NCBI GenBank assembly: GCA_900544825.1
Contig: UQWP01000052.1
Location: forward strand, 1-26,215
Reading direction: 5' to 3'
Length of the DNA: 26,215 nt
Origin: an uncultured Prevotella sp.
GTDB lineage: Bacteria; Bacteroidota; Bacteroidia; Bacteroidales; Bacteroidaceae
Shown here in pieces: positions 1 to 6,913 of this stretch. The notes under the pieces were generated by a model, which saw only the letters and a program-made list of their open reading frames with translations, made no database searches and had not been told where the DNA came from. Both the position numbers and the translations under genes were made by a program. How positions within the stretch are numbered: position 1 is the first letter of the stretch; every line of letters starts with the position of its first letter.

Positions 1-1
1 T

Positions 2-181
2 TTTTCTGTTTGTCGAAATGAGAATGTTATTGATGATGTAAGAAATCGAGTTGCTGCTTATGAAGATTCTATATGTCGATACCGTGAAATGGTTGAAACT
101 GCAAAATATAAGGATAGTATTGCCAATAAATTATTGCTTGAATCAAAAGAAATTAGACGAATAATGGAAAAAACAAAATAG
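2..181 (+). CDS. C-terminal end of an unidentified protein (partial)
   Basis: An open frame enters from the left edge and gives 59 residues before a TAG stop. The visible part is charged and probably helical (for example AAYEDSICRYREMVETAK), consistent with a coiled coil. I do not recognise the family. It ends 53 nt before the operator of the ThiF-like gene, so it lies just outside or at the edge of the peptide cluster. The lack of stops and the ordinary AT-rich codon use support it as coding, but with so little visible no function can be given. Confidence 0.5.
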   Translation, partial: FSVCRNENVIDDVRNRVAAYEDSICRYREMVETAKYKDSIANKLLLESKEIRRIMEKTK

Positions 182-234
182 GAACATCATTATTTAGTTA
201 ATCTTTGTTTATGTTGGGTGTTATAATCCAAATA

Positions 235-250
235 TTACCCTTTTGTGTAG
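235..250. promoter_or_regulatory. Operator copy 1 (TTACCC-N4-GTGTAG), ThiF-like gene
   Basis: The 16-bp element reads TTACCCTTTTGTGTAG. It matches the copies at 1942-1957 and 2681-2696 and the one on the regulator promoter at 1903-1918. It ends exactly 22 nt before the -7 box TACTTTTG at 273-280, the same spacing as at the other two forward promoters. It is probably bound by the LuxR-type protein of 1083-1844. The placement (centre roughly 44 nt upstream of the expected start of transcription) suits an activator. Confidence 0.7.
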
Positions 251-272
251 TGGATGTTTGAAAAAACAAATC

Positions 273-280
273 TACTTTTG
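273..280 (+). promoter_or_regulatory. Bacteroidetes -7 promoter box of the ThiF-like gene
   Basis: TACTTTTG matches the Bacteroidetes TAnnTTTG consensus and is followed by GCAC as at the precursor promoter. The start codon follows 28 nt after the box. No convincing -33 element is seen, consistent with dependence on an activator at 235-250. Confidence 0.7.
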
Positions 281-308
281 CACAGTAAAAATTTAAAGTA
301 TCATCAAA

Positions 309-1058
309 ATGGAAAATATGTATAGTAGAAATCGAATTTACATCAAGCCTGATGAACAGGAAAAGATAAAGCATTTCCGTGTTCTCTTGGGCGGTGCAGG
401 CATAGGAAGCATCATTGCGGAATGTGCCTTACGCATGGGGTTTGAAACTATCACTATCATTGATGGTGATAAGGTGGAAGAAAGCAACTTAAACCGTCAG
501 AACTATCGATTGGAGGATGTTGGAAACTATAAGGCAGAGAGTCTTGCCAAGAGATTGCTATCCATTAATCCCAAGGCAAATATCACGGTCATCAATCAGT
601 TTGTTGACCATGATAATGTAGAGGGATTGATAGAAGGACATGATGTTGCCATCAATGCCCTGGATTTCAAGAGCGACATTCCTTTTGTCTTTGACAAGAT
701 TTGTGCAGAAAAGAACATCTATGTTCTTCATCCTTACAATTTTGGTTGGGCAGGTTTCTTGACTGTGGTAGATCCTGATGGCAAACCGCTTGAGAACTTA
801 TCAGAAAAATGGGATGGGTTTGAGTTGAAAGTTGCAGAATATGTTCTTGGCTACCAAGCATTTTGGATGCAGCCCCAGGAATGGCTTGACAAGGTGATCA
901 AGCAATACCAGCGAGAGGAAGGTGCAATTCCTCCTCCTCAGTTGTCTGTTGCCTCATGGATTACAGCAGGATTGTGTACACATGCCATGTTCAACATCGC
1001 AACAGGCAAAGAGGTGAAACGATTTCCTAAATTCTATTTTTCATCCTTGCTTCAATAG
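309..1058 (+). CDS. ThiF/MoeB/HesA-family adenylyltransferase (E1-like)
   Basis: This 249-residue protein has the core of an E1-like adenylating enzyme: a nucleotide-binding glycine loop GGAGIGS (28-34), the acidic strand end IDGDKVEESN (51-60), the NLNRQ motif (60-64) with its arginine, Lys75 and Asp119 in ALDF. Family members activate a carboxyl group, often a peptide C terminus, with ATP. No CxxC zinc pairs and no obvious catalytic thioester cysteine are seen, so it probably adenylates rather than transfers sulfur or ubiquitin-like protein. It has its own promoter carrying the same operator as the precursor operon, which ties it to peptide maturation; its substrate is unknown. ATG 309 lies 28 nt after the -7 box; ATG 318 is an alternative. 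It converges on the regulator gene. Confidence 0.85.
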   Translation: MENMYSRNRIYIKPDEQEKIKHFRVLLGGAGIGSIIAECALRMGFETITIIDGDKVEESNLNRQNYRLEDVGNYKAESLAKRLLSINPKANITVINQFVDHDNVEGLIEGHDVAINALDFKSDIPFVFDKICAEKNIYVLHPYNFGWAGFLTVVDPDGKPLENLSEKWDGFELKVAEYVLGYQAFWMQPQEWLDKVIKQYQREEGAIPPPQLSVASWITAGLCTHAMFNIATGKEVKRFPKFYFSSLLQ

Positions 1059-1077
1059 GGAAGCAGGGATGGAAGAA
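1036..1077. terminator. Bidirectional hairpin between convergent ThiF-like and luxR-type genes
   Basis: CATCCTTGCTTC (1042-1053) pairs with GAAGCAGGGATG (1060-1071) with one G-T pair and a 6-nt loop, and flanking T and A/G runs extend the stem. It spans the stop codon of the ThiF-like gene (1056-1058) and lies next to the convergent regulator stop. It has no clean T-tract after the stem in either direction, so termination strength is uncertain. Confidence 0.5.
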
Positions 1078-1082
1078 TGAAA

Positions 1083-1844
1083 TCATAATAATTTATAGAT
1101 AGTGGCAAAAGTGAGTGCTTCAGTGATGTTCTTGGTTCCAATTTTCTCGAACAAGGTTCTTCTATAGAATTTGATGGAGTCAATAGACTTACACATCTTG
1201 TCTGCAATCTCATTCATGGTGAGTCCTTGCGAGCATAAGGTGAGCACTTGCTTTTCCTCTTCTTTCAATTGTATCATTTCCTTTTCTCTCCACTTGTGGA
1301 AATCCAAGTCGTATTTCCAATATTTCTGAGAACCTTCTATATGAAACTCTATATGTCCCGGTGTGGATTGTGAAGACAGGGAAACAATACACATCGCAAT
1401 CCATATTCTACCATCTTTAGTCAGTAAAATAGGAGTTAACTTGTGGTTGATAAGTACCTTTCTGTTGCCATCGAGCGTGATATGGAAATCGTATGAGATA
1501 TAGCATTTGTGTTTGTCTTCTGCTGCAATCTTGGTTTCAAAGAACTTAAAGCCATTGCTGTTGATTTCCACCAACATCTGTTGTTCTTTTTCGGGTACAT
1601 GCTCCGAATAGAAAGAATACCCCATTTCTTTCATCTCTTTTGCTGTGTGTCCGCAAAGAAACAAAGGATTCTCTGATACATACAGGAATCCTTTCTTGTA
1701 ATAATCGATAAGATACACGCTTTGGTATAGAGAGCGTGATATAGCTTCTGTCGTGTGAATGAGTACGTCCAGTTTCTTATATTGTTCTTCATTGATAGCT
1801 CCAACAGAGTTTGCCGCAATGAAATAATCTTCTTCGTTTGCCAT
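1083..1844 (-). CDS. PAS-LuxR transcriptional regulator of the peptide cluster
   Basis: From the ATG at 1844 this is a 253-residue protein: an N-terminal half that looks like a PAS sensor (about 40-155) and a C-terminal LuxR-type helix-turn-helix (about 193-250, with EEEKQVLTLCSQGLTMNEIA and the recognition-helix region KSIDSIKFYRRTLFEKIG). There is no receiver domain, so control is probably by a ligand or redox signal on the PAS domain, not by phosphorylation. A longer frame begins at a TTG (1868), but that lies inside the -7 box, so the ATG giving MANEEDYF is chosen; it follows the expected transcript start by about 15 nt. The gene sits between two cluster genes, divergent from the acyltransferase, with palindromes TTACCC-N4-GGGTAA at its own and three other cluster promoters. 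Autoregulation and cluster activation are inferred. Confidence 0.85.
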   Translation of the reverse strand: MANEEDYFIAANSVGAINEEQYKKLDVLIHTTEAISRSLYQSVYLIDYYKKGFLYVSENPLFLCGHTAKEMKEMGYSFYSEHVPEKEQQMLVEINSNGFKFFETKIAAEDKHKCYISYDFHITLDGNRKVLINHKLTPILLTKDGRIWIAMCIVSLSSQSTPGHIEFHIEGSQKYWKYDLDFHKWREKEMIQLKEEEKQVLTLCSQGLTMNEIADKMCKSIDSIKFYRRTLFEKIGTKNITEALTFATIYKLL

Positions 1845-1865
1845 CTTGTTTTTATTATTTTGCTG

Positions 1866-1873
1866 CAAAAGTA
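1866..1873 (-). promoter_or_regulatory. -7 promoter box of the PAS-LuxR regulator
   Basis: On the minus strand the sequence reads TACTTTTG followed by CAGC, an exact match to the cluster's other -7 boxes. The operator copy at 1903-1918 is 29 nt upstream, 7 nt further than at the other three promoters, so binding there may act differently. Confidence 0.65.
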
Positions 1874-1902
1874 CTGAAAAATATTGATTTTATACTATTT
1901 TA

Positions 1903-1918
1903 TTACCCAAAAAGGTAA
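1903..1918. promoter_or_regulatory. Operator copy 2 (TTACCC-N4-AGGTAA), regulator promoter
   Basis: TTACCCAAAAAGGTAA lies in the divergent region between the regulator and acyltransferase genes and is a nearly perfect palindrome around a 4-nt centre. It is 24 nt from copy 3. It probably mediates autoregulation of the PAS-LuxR gene. Confidence 0.65.
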
Positions 1919-1941
1919 AGTTTTAACATAAAGTAATGGTA

Positions 1942-1957
1942 TTACCCAAAAGTGTAG
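1942..1957. promoter_or_regulatory. Operator copy 3 (TTACCC-N4-GTGTAG), acyltransferase promoter
   Basis: TTACCCAAAAGTGTAG has the same degenerate right half (GTGTAG) as copy 1 and stands exactly 22 nt before the -7 box TAGTTTTG at 1980-1987. Confidence 0.7.
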
Positions 1958-1979
1958 CCGATTGTTTTGAAAAACGAAG

Positions 1980-1987
1980 TAGTTTTG
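1980..1987 (+). promoter_or_regulatory. -7 promoter box of the acyltransferase gene
   Basis: TAGTTTTG followed by CAAC matches TAnnTTTG. The chosen start codon at 2012 is 24 nt after it, giving a very short leader like the other cluster genes. Confidence 0.65.
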
Positions 1988-2011
1988 CAACAGAAACATA
2001 AATATATAAAA

Positions 2012-2641
2012 ATGGAAAAATTAATTGCAACATTTGAAGATTACTCTATCTTCAAGGCTGATGCCAAGTGCATCAATGAACTCTCTCAATTTATAGTGGT
2101 GGAGAATTACAAACATCATATAGGTTCAGTTAAGGCATCTCAGCTAGCTGACGATATAGCCGATGTCACAAAAGAAGAGTTGGAACTATATGGCGATAAC
2201 ACCTATATTTATATAGCTAGAGATAACCAAGGAAAACTGTTAGGCTCCATTCGCGTCTTTCTTTGGAATCGCCAATCAGAATTACCATTGGAGAAAATAT
2301 ATGGCATCAATCCATTAGAAGCCATACATTCTGATGTAAAGTTCAACTATTGGCATGTAGGTCGTTTTGCGATAGATTCAACTTCCGGGATATCCACGTT
2401 CACATTGTTCAAAAGACTAATGGCTTTGGCTGTTCAGCCTATAGTTGGGGATAGTGATAGCTATATGATAGCAGAAATAGACAGTAAACTCTTGAAGGTT
2501 ATGAACGCATTAGGATTTGTAACGAATCAATTAGGTGATTCAATTTACTACTTGACTTCAGAAACAGTTCCTATTTCTTCTAGCAAACAAGGTATAATGG
2601 GCTTTTACTCCAAATATGGATGTCTATGCGGAGTAGCTTGA
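2012..2641 (+). CDS. GNAT-fold N-acyltransferase (FeeM/LuxI-like)
   Basis: This 209-residue protein has features of the GNAT-fold acyltransferases that include N-acyl amino acid synthases and LuxI: the strand YIYIARDNQGKLLGSIRV (65-82) and the HVGRFAID segment (115-122), reminiscent of the E/RFAV motif of that group, then MNALGF (164-169). Such enzymes move an acyl chain from acyl-CoA or acyl carrier protein to an amino group. The substrate could be the peptide or a small amine; this is not settled by the sequence. The ATG at 2012 is preferred over an in-frame TTG at 1967, which is upstream of the promoter box. The gene is divergent from the PAS-LuxR regulator and under the shared operator. 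It is not close enough to a canonical LuxI to call it a homoserine lactone synthase. Confidence 0.7.
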   Translation: MEKLIATFEDYSIFKADAKCINELSQFIVVENYKHHIGSVKASQLADDIADVTKEELELYGDNTYIYIARDNQGKLLGSIRVFLWNRQSELPLEKIYGINPLEAIHSDVKFNYWHVGRFAIDSTSGISTFTLFKRLMALAVQPIVGDSDSYMIAEIDSKLLKVMNALGFVTNQLGDSIYYLTSETVPISSSKQGIMGFYSKYGCLCGVA

Positions 2642-2680
2642 TTACACAAAGGGGTAAAAATAATCGTTAAACGTTATCTA

Positions 2681-2696
2681 TTACCCAAAAGGGTAA
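2681..2696. promoter_or_regulatory. Operator copy 4, perfect palindrome, precursor promoter
   Basis: TTACCCAAAAGGGTAA is the perfect form of the palindrome. It lies exactly 22 nt before the -7 box of the precursor operon. A further half site GGGTAA is at 2652-2657. The best-matching operator therefore sits on the promoter of the precursor, as expected for the most strongly controlled transcript. Confidence 0.75.
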
Positions 2697-2718
2697 AACC
2701 CAAATGCAAAATAGATAG

Positions 2719-2726
2719 TACTTTTG
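2719..2726 (+). promoter_or_regulatory. -7 promoter box of the precursor operon
   Basis: TACTTTTG followed by GCACC is identical to the ThiF-like promoter through TACTTTTGCAC. The probable start codon of the precursor is about 105 nt downstream, so this mRNA has a leader of about 100 nt, unlike the 15-30 nt leaders of the other cluster genes. Confidence 0.7.
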
Positions 2727-2831
2727 CACCATCGAAAGAAATAATTGAGTCGACAATATTATATAACAGACCTTACTGGTAAAAGGAAAGCAATGCCTGA
2801 AGCTAAAAGAAGGCAACAAATGATTTTTATT

Positions 2832-2999
2832 ATGAATACAAGTATTAATCTTGACACGTTAGATGTCGAAGAGTTGATGGATGTTAAAGGCGGCATAGCA
2901 GACAAAGCTGTCATTTGTGCTTTTGCATCTGCAGTAAAATGTACAGTTGCTGGTTCTGGTGTCATTGTTCAGAAACCTTCAACATCAATAGATAAGTAA
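2832..2999 (+). CDS. Precursor peptide with double-glycine leader (GG-Bacteroidales type)
   Basis: The gene encodes 55 residues from ATG 2832. The first 21 form a classic double-glycine leader: hydrophobic positions in INLDTLDVEELMDVKGG, ending in GG at 20-21, the site cut by C39 peptidases. The remaining 34 residues form the core, beginning IADKAVICAF, with two cysteines at core positions 8 and 16 (C-x7-C), a small-residue-rich hydrophobic middle, and a polar tail ending STSIDK. Immediately downstream are a radical SAM/SPASM enzyme and, further on, a C39 ABC exporter, which makes a modified peptide product very likely. Longer in-frame starts (TTG 2745, ATG 2793, ATG 2820) are possible but would put extra basic residues ahead of the leader. 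The product could be a bacteriocin or a signal; the sequence does not say. Confidence 0.85.
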   Translation: MNTSINLDTLDVEELMDVKGGIADKAVICAFASAVKCTVAGSGVIVQKPSTSIDK

Positions 3000-3021
3000 T
3001 TATATCTTGTGTGAAATTTTA

Positions 3022-3055
3022 GATTACGCCCAAGAAATTTGGGCGTAATCTTTTT
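3022..3055 (+). terminator. Intrinsic terminator/attenuator between precursor and maturase
   Basis: GATTACGCCCAA (3022-3033) and TTGGGCGTAATC (3039-3050) form a perfect 12-bp stem with a 5-nt loop, followed directly by TTTTT. It lies 23 nt after the precursor stop and 13 nt before the maturase start. No new promoter box is visible in between, so it is best read as a partial terminator that makes more precursor mRNA than enzyme mRNA. Confidence 0.85.
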
Positions 3056-3067
3056 AAAAAAAGTCAG

Positions 3068-4558
3068 ATGAATAAAGATTATATTATATTGAATCCAGAT
3101 TATCTGCTAAGAAATGATACAGACCGTATCGTTTTATATTCAGGTAAACAGGTACAGGAGTATAGTTCTTCCGAATGGATAAGTTATATTCATCCTGTAC
3201 AGGCCATGATTTTGAGCATATTTTCAGAAGAGAACATACTATCTGGCAAAAATACTTTTATCCTAAAAAAGTTGAATTTATCCATAGATATGTTGGAAAG
3301 AATAGTTAGACCCTTTGTTGAAAATAGAACTTCTATATATACAGAGTTTAAAGGGCATAAAGTATTGTTTCCAAAGAATGTTCTCATATATGCTTCTAAG
3401 GTGACTGCAAAAAGTGACAAATTACAAACTTGCAATTTTATGTGCAATACGATAGATTTGACACCAGATAGAATGCATCGTGCTCCGCTATCCCTTTTGT
3501 TTATGTTGACTAATAAATGTGCAACTGATTGTAAATATTGTTATGCAGATAGAGATACCCAATATACTCCCTTATCTACTAATGAAATTTTAAAAATCAT
3601 CAGTGAAGCATCTCAGCTTGGAATGACATATATAGATATAATAGGAGGAGAGGTTTTTTGTCGTAAAGATTGGCCTGTAATAATAAAAAGATTAGTAGAC
3701 TTACATCTTACGCCAAATTACATTTCTACTAAAGTTCCAATATCTGAACATCAAATTAAAATGCTCAGTGACACTGGCTATAATAATGTTGTGCAAATAT
3801 CTTTAGATTCAATGTGTGATAACACTTTGAAAAGTATTATCGGTGTTAAAAAAGGATATATAAACAGAATGGTCGAAACGATAAAAAAAATGAACTTGTA
3901 TGGTTTTAAAATACAAATAGATACGATTTTAACTAGAGATAGTGCTACAGAGGCTAATATTCTGGACTTATATAACTTCATTAAAACTATCCCCAATTTA
4001 GTATATTGGGAAATTAGAGTACCTGAGGTTTCTATATATTCTTCCAGGCATTTTGCAAAAGTACAAGCTACAAAGAGCCAATTAGAAAGTATAATTTCTT
4101 TCATTAAAGTAAAAATCATACCGAATGCTGTTTTTACTATTTATGTTAGTGACGAAGCGTTATGTGAAGAATACAACAATGCAAAAACGGACGAGGAGTT
4201 CTTTAGAGGTGGAACTTGTGGCATGTTGCAGAACCGCTTATTTATTTTGCCAGATGGAAAAGTAAGCATTTGCGAACAATTGTATTGGCTTCCGCAGTTT
4301 ATTATAGGTGATTTGAAAAAAAATACCATCTCAGAAGTATGGACATCTCCTAAAGCTTTAGCACTTTTCAATATGGAAAAAGAATTGTTTAGTTCTGAAA
4401 GCAAATGTTATAGTTGTAAACAATTAGAACTTTGCAATTCTAGACATCGTAGATGTTTTGTAAAAGTAATCAAGGCTTATGGAAAGGACAAATGGGATTA
4501 TCCTGATCCGCGGTGTATTTATGCTCCTAAAGTGAAAAGTAAATTAATTTATAAATAA
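3068..4558 (+). CDS. Radical SAM/SPASM peptide maturase
   Basis: This 496-residue enzyme has an N-terminal region (1-140) that may bind the leader, the radical SAM motif CATDCKYC with Cys151, Cys155 and Cys158 for the SAM-binding 4Fe-4S cluster, the GGE motif in DIIGGEVF, and a C-terminal SPASM-type region with Cys384, Cys402, Cys447, Cys450, Cys456, Cys463 and Cys483 for auxiliary clusters. The usual SPASM spacing CX2CX5CX3C is here CX2CX5CX6C, a variant. Relatives in Bacteroidales pair with GG-leader precursors, as here. The reaction could be a thioether, an epimerisation or a C-C crosslink; two core cysteines make a sulfur-to-carbon link possible but unproven. The gene is visibly more AT-rich than the barrel and exporter genes that follow. 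The next gene starts 11 nt after its stop, so they are cotranscribed. Confidence 0.9.
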   Translation: MNKDYIILNPDYLLRNDTDRIVLYSGKQVQEYSSSEWISYIHPVQAMILSIFSEENILSGKNTFILKKLNLSIDMLERIVRPFVENRTSIYTEFKGHKVLFPKNVLIYASKVTAKSDKLQTCNFMCNTIDLTPDRMHRAPLSLLFMLTNKCATDCKYCYADRDTQYTPLSTNEILKIISEASQLGMTYIDIIGGEVFCRKDWPVIIKRLVDLHLTPNYISTKVPISEHQIKMLSDTGYNNVVQISLDSMCDNTLKSIIGVKKGYINRMVETIKKMNLYGFKIQIDTILTRDSATEANILDLYNFIKTIPNLVYWEIRVPEVSIYSSRHFAKVQATKSQLESIISFIKVKIIPNAVFTIYVSDEALCEEYNNAKTDEEFFRGGTCGMLQNRLFILPDGKVSICEQLYWLPQFIIGDLKKNTISEVWTSPKALALFNMEKELFSSESKCYSCKQLELCNSRHRRCFVKVIKAYGKDKWDYPDPRCIYAPKVKSKLIYK

Positions 4559-4569
4559 AAATAGAAGAG

Positions 4570-6897
4570 ATGAAAAGAAAGCAGATTTTGTTGATTATTT
4601 TATTGACTTTTTTCACTAGCATGTTTGGGCAGAATCAGATAAAAGGTTTGATTATATCTGAAAAGGGTGAACCTTTGGCGTTTGCCAACGTAGTGCTTTT
4701 GAATCGTCAGGATTCGGTTTTCATCAATGGCACTGTAAGTGGAGCGGATGGCTGCTTTAGCATCGACTCTTCCTGCAATGGCGGAATCATCAAGGTGACA
4801 TCCGTAGGCTATAAGACGATCTGCAAGGATTGCGAGGGCGAGAATGTAGGCATCATCAAGATGGAAGAGGATAGCAAGATGCTCGGCGAAGTTGTCGTGA
4901 AATCATCCCTGCCTAAGACTATCCTGAAGAATGGCGGAATGACGACAACCGTAGTTGGCTCCGTACTTGAGAAGGCAGGAACCATGGAGAACCTGCTCGA
5001 CCGCATTCCTAACGTTTCTGCCCAGAATGGCAGCATCAAGGTATTCGGTCGCGGTGAGCCTGTTATCTACATCAATGGACGGCAGATGAGAGATAAGAGT
5101 GAGCTGGACTGTTTGCATTCCGATAATATCAAGTCTGTAGAAGTTATCACGAACCCTGGTGCTCGCTATGCGGCAAGTACCAAGGCGGTCATCCGTATCA
5201 CAACAAAGAAAATTCAAGGTGAGGGATTCGGATTTGATGCTTCAACCACAAGTGAGTATGATGAGAAGAAAAACTTCGGCGGGTTTAGCCAATTGAATAT
5301 GAGCTATCGCAAGAATGGCTTAGAGCTGGGGGCATACGCCTTTGGAGCAAAGCAGTACCAACCCGACAATAAAGACTTGCAGCAGAAAACTTATCTCGAA
5401 AAGACTTGGAACCAGAAGAGTGAAATCAGACAAGTAGGTATTGTCGAAGCTATGAACTTTCGCCTGGATGCCAGCTACCAGTTGGATGCCAACAACTCTA
5501 TAGGTGCCAACTTTGGCTTTCTTAGAAATCCTAAGCAAACATGGAACGGCGATATGAGTTCTTTGATATTGCAAGATGGAGATTTGTCTGAAAGTTCTGA
5601 TAGTCATGCTGATTTCTTTTGGCAGAAGAATAATCTTTCAAGCAATATTTACTATGTAGGAAAGATTGGTAAGCTCAGCATCGATTTCAATACAGATTGG
5701 CTGTGGTCGAAGGAATACCAGAACGATGTTACCAAAGAGCAATATCAGGAAGTGGGGATGAATGCACAAAGCCAAACGGCTCATAGCTTGACTAACAAGG
5801 ACTATCATCTGCTCGCTTCCAAACTGGTGCTTTCTTATCCATTATTAGGTGGTAATTTGTCTTTTGGTGGTGAATATTCCAATACCCATCGTACCTCAAT
5901 GTATCAAGTGGTGCCAACCAACTTGGTATCGGATGACGACAGCCGTATTACAGAAAGCATGACATCTTCATTCTTGACTTATTCAAGAGATTTCGGTGAT
6001 CTGAGTTTGGAGGCAGGTATGAGATACGAGTACATCGACTTCAATTACTATGAATATGGCAAGTATGTGCCAGAGCAAAGCAAGTCGTACGGCAATTGGT
6101 TCCCATCGCTCAGTTTATCGATACCTGTTGGAAAAGTGCAGATGCAGCTGAGCTATGCAGCCGACATTAATCGTCCTTCCTATCAAAATTTGCGCAGTGG
6201 CATTCAGTATGACAACCGCTACACGTATGAAACGGGAAATCCATTTCTGGTATCTCAGATAAGCAGAAATCTCAACTACGAGTTGGCTTACAAATGGTTG
6301 ACATTCGATATGACCTACAGCCATACTTCCAATCCGATTATGTCAACTGCGGAGACTTATAAGGATAATCCTGCAATAGGTTTGATGAAGCCTGTGAATG
6401 GGAATTCGTATAATGACGTAGCTGCATCCATCAACTTGCGCCCTTCGTTTGGCATCTGGTATCCTTCGCTTACAGCATCCATTGACAAGCAATGGTTTGA
6501 TATGGAGACGCACGATGGGAAATCGCTCAACAAGCCAATGGCTTCATTCCGTTTTGACAACACCCTCAACACCAAGCTGGGAATGTTTACGTGGATGATG
6601 TCGTATATCACGAAAGGCCATGAAGAGAATCAGTATCTGTACAAGCCAATGTTTTGCACGAATGTTTCCGCATATAAGGCTTTATTGAAAGACCATTTGT
6701 CGTTTCAGCTCTTCATCTATGATTTGTTCGGGACAAGCGATAGCCACATGATTGCTCATTTTGGCAAAATAAAGGAAATGGTGTATGATGGACTGTCAAC
6801 AAGCAAAGTGTCTCTTACTATACGATATAAGTTCAATACAGCAAGAAGCAAGTATCAGGGCACTGGTGCAGGCCTGAGTCAGAAAAATAGAATGTAA
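4570..6897 (+). CDS. Outer-membrane beta-barrel protein with CarboxypepD_reg-like and plug domains
   Basis: This 775-residue protein starts with a signal peptide (MKRKQILLIILLTFFTSMFG, probable cut near residue 20-21). It continues with a carboxypeptidase-regulatory-like beta-sandwich (about 22-105), a plug-like domain (about 110-215, with TMENLLDRIPNV and VIYINGRQM), and a long outer-membrane barrel rich in alternating aromatic and polar residues. This layout is that of TonB-dependent-receptor-like outer membrane proteins of Bacteroidetes. Its place in the operon between maturase and exporter suggests it moves the peptide across the outer membrane or acts as its receptor. No TolC-like protein is seen in the cluster, so it may stand in for one; this is inference. 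The spacing of 11 nt before and 16 nt after supports a single transcript. Confidence 0.85.
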   Translation: MKRKQILLIILLTFFTSMFGQNQIKGLIISEKGEPLAFANVVLLNRQDSVFINGTVSGADGCFSIDSSCNGGIIKVTSVGYKTICKDCEGENVGIIKMEEDSKMLGEVVVKSSLPKTILKNGGMTTTVVGSVLEKAGTMENLLDRIPNVSAQNGSIKVFGRGEPVIYINGRQMRDKSELDCLHSDNIKSVEVITNPGARYAASTKAVIRITTKKIQGEGFGFDASTTSEYDEKKNFGGFSQLNMSYRKNGLELGAYAFGAKQYQPDNKDLQQKTYLEKTWNQKSEIRQVGIVEAMNFRLDASYQLDANNSIGANFGFLRNPKQTWNGDMSSLILQDGDLSESSDSHADFFWQKNNLSSNIYYVGKIGKLSIDFNTDWLWSKEYQNDVTKEQYQEVGMNAQSQTAHSLTNKDYHLLASKLVLSYPLLGGNLSFGGEYSNTHRTSMYQVVPTNLVSDDDSRITESMTSSFLTYSRDFGDLSLEAGMRYEYIDFNYYEYGKYVPEQSKSYGNWFPSLSLSIPVGKVQMQLSYAADINRPSYQNLRSGIQYDNRYTYETGNPFLVSQISRNLNYELAYKWLTFDMTYSHTSNPIMSTAETYKDNPAIGLMKPVNGNSYNDVAASINLRPSFGIWYPSLTASIDKQWFDMETHDGKSLNKPMASFRFDNTLNTKLGMFTWMMSYITKGHEENQYLYKPMFCTNVSAYKALLKDHLSFQLFIYDLFGTSDSHMIAHFGKIKEMVYDGLSTSKVSLTIRYKFNTARSKYQGTGAGLSQKNRM

Positions 6898-6913
6898 ATT
6901 CAGATCTTTTCAA

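Noticed and set aside
1967..2011. Upstream TTG start for the acyltransferase
   Set aside because: It lies before and across the -7 box, so it would not be in the transcript; the ATG at 2012 is used.
2012..2641. A true acyl-homoserine lactone synthase
   Set aside because: Only the GNAT-like fold hints and RFAID segment are shared; the conserved LuxI N-terminal Arg/Trp pattern is not evident, so only a broad acyltransferase call is made.
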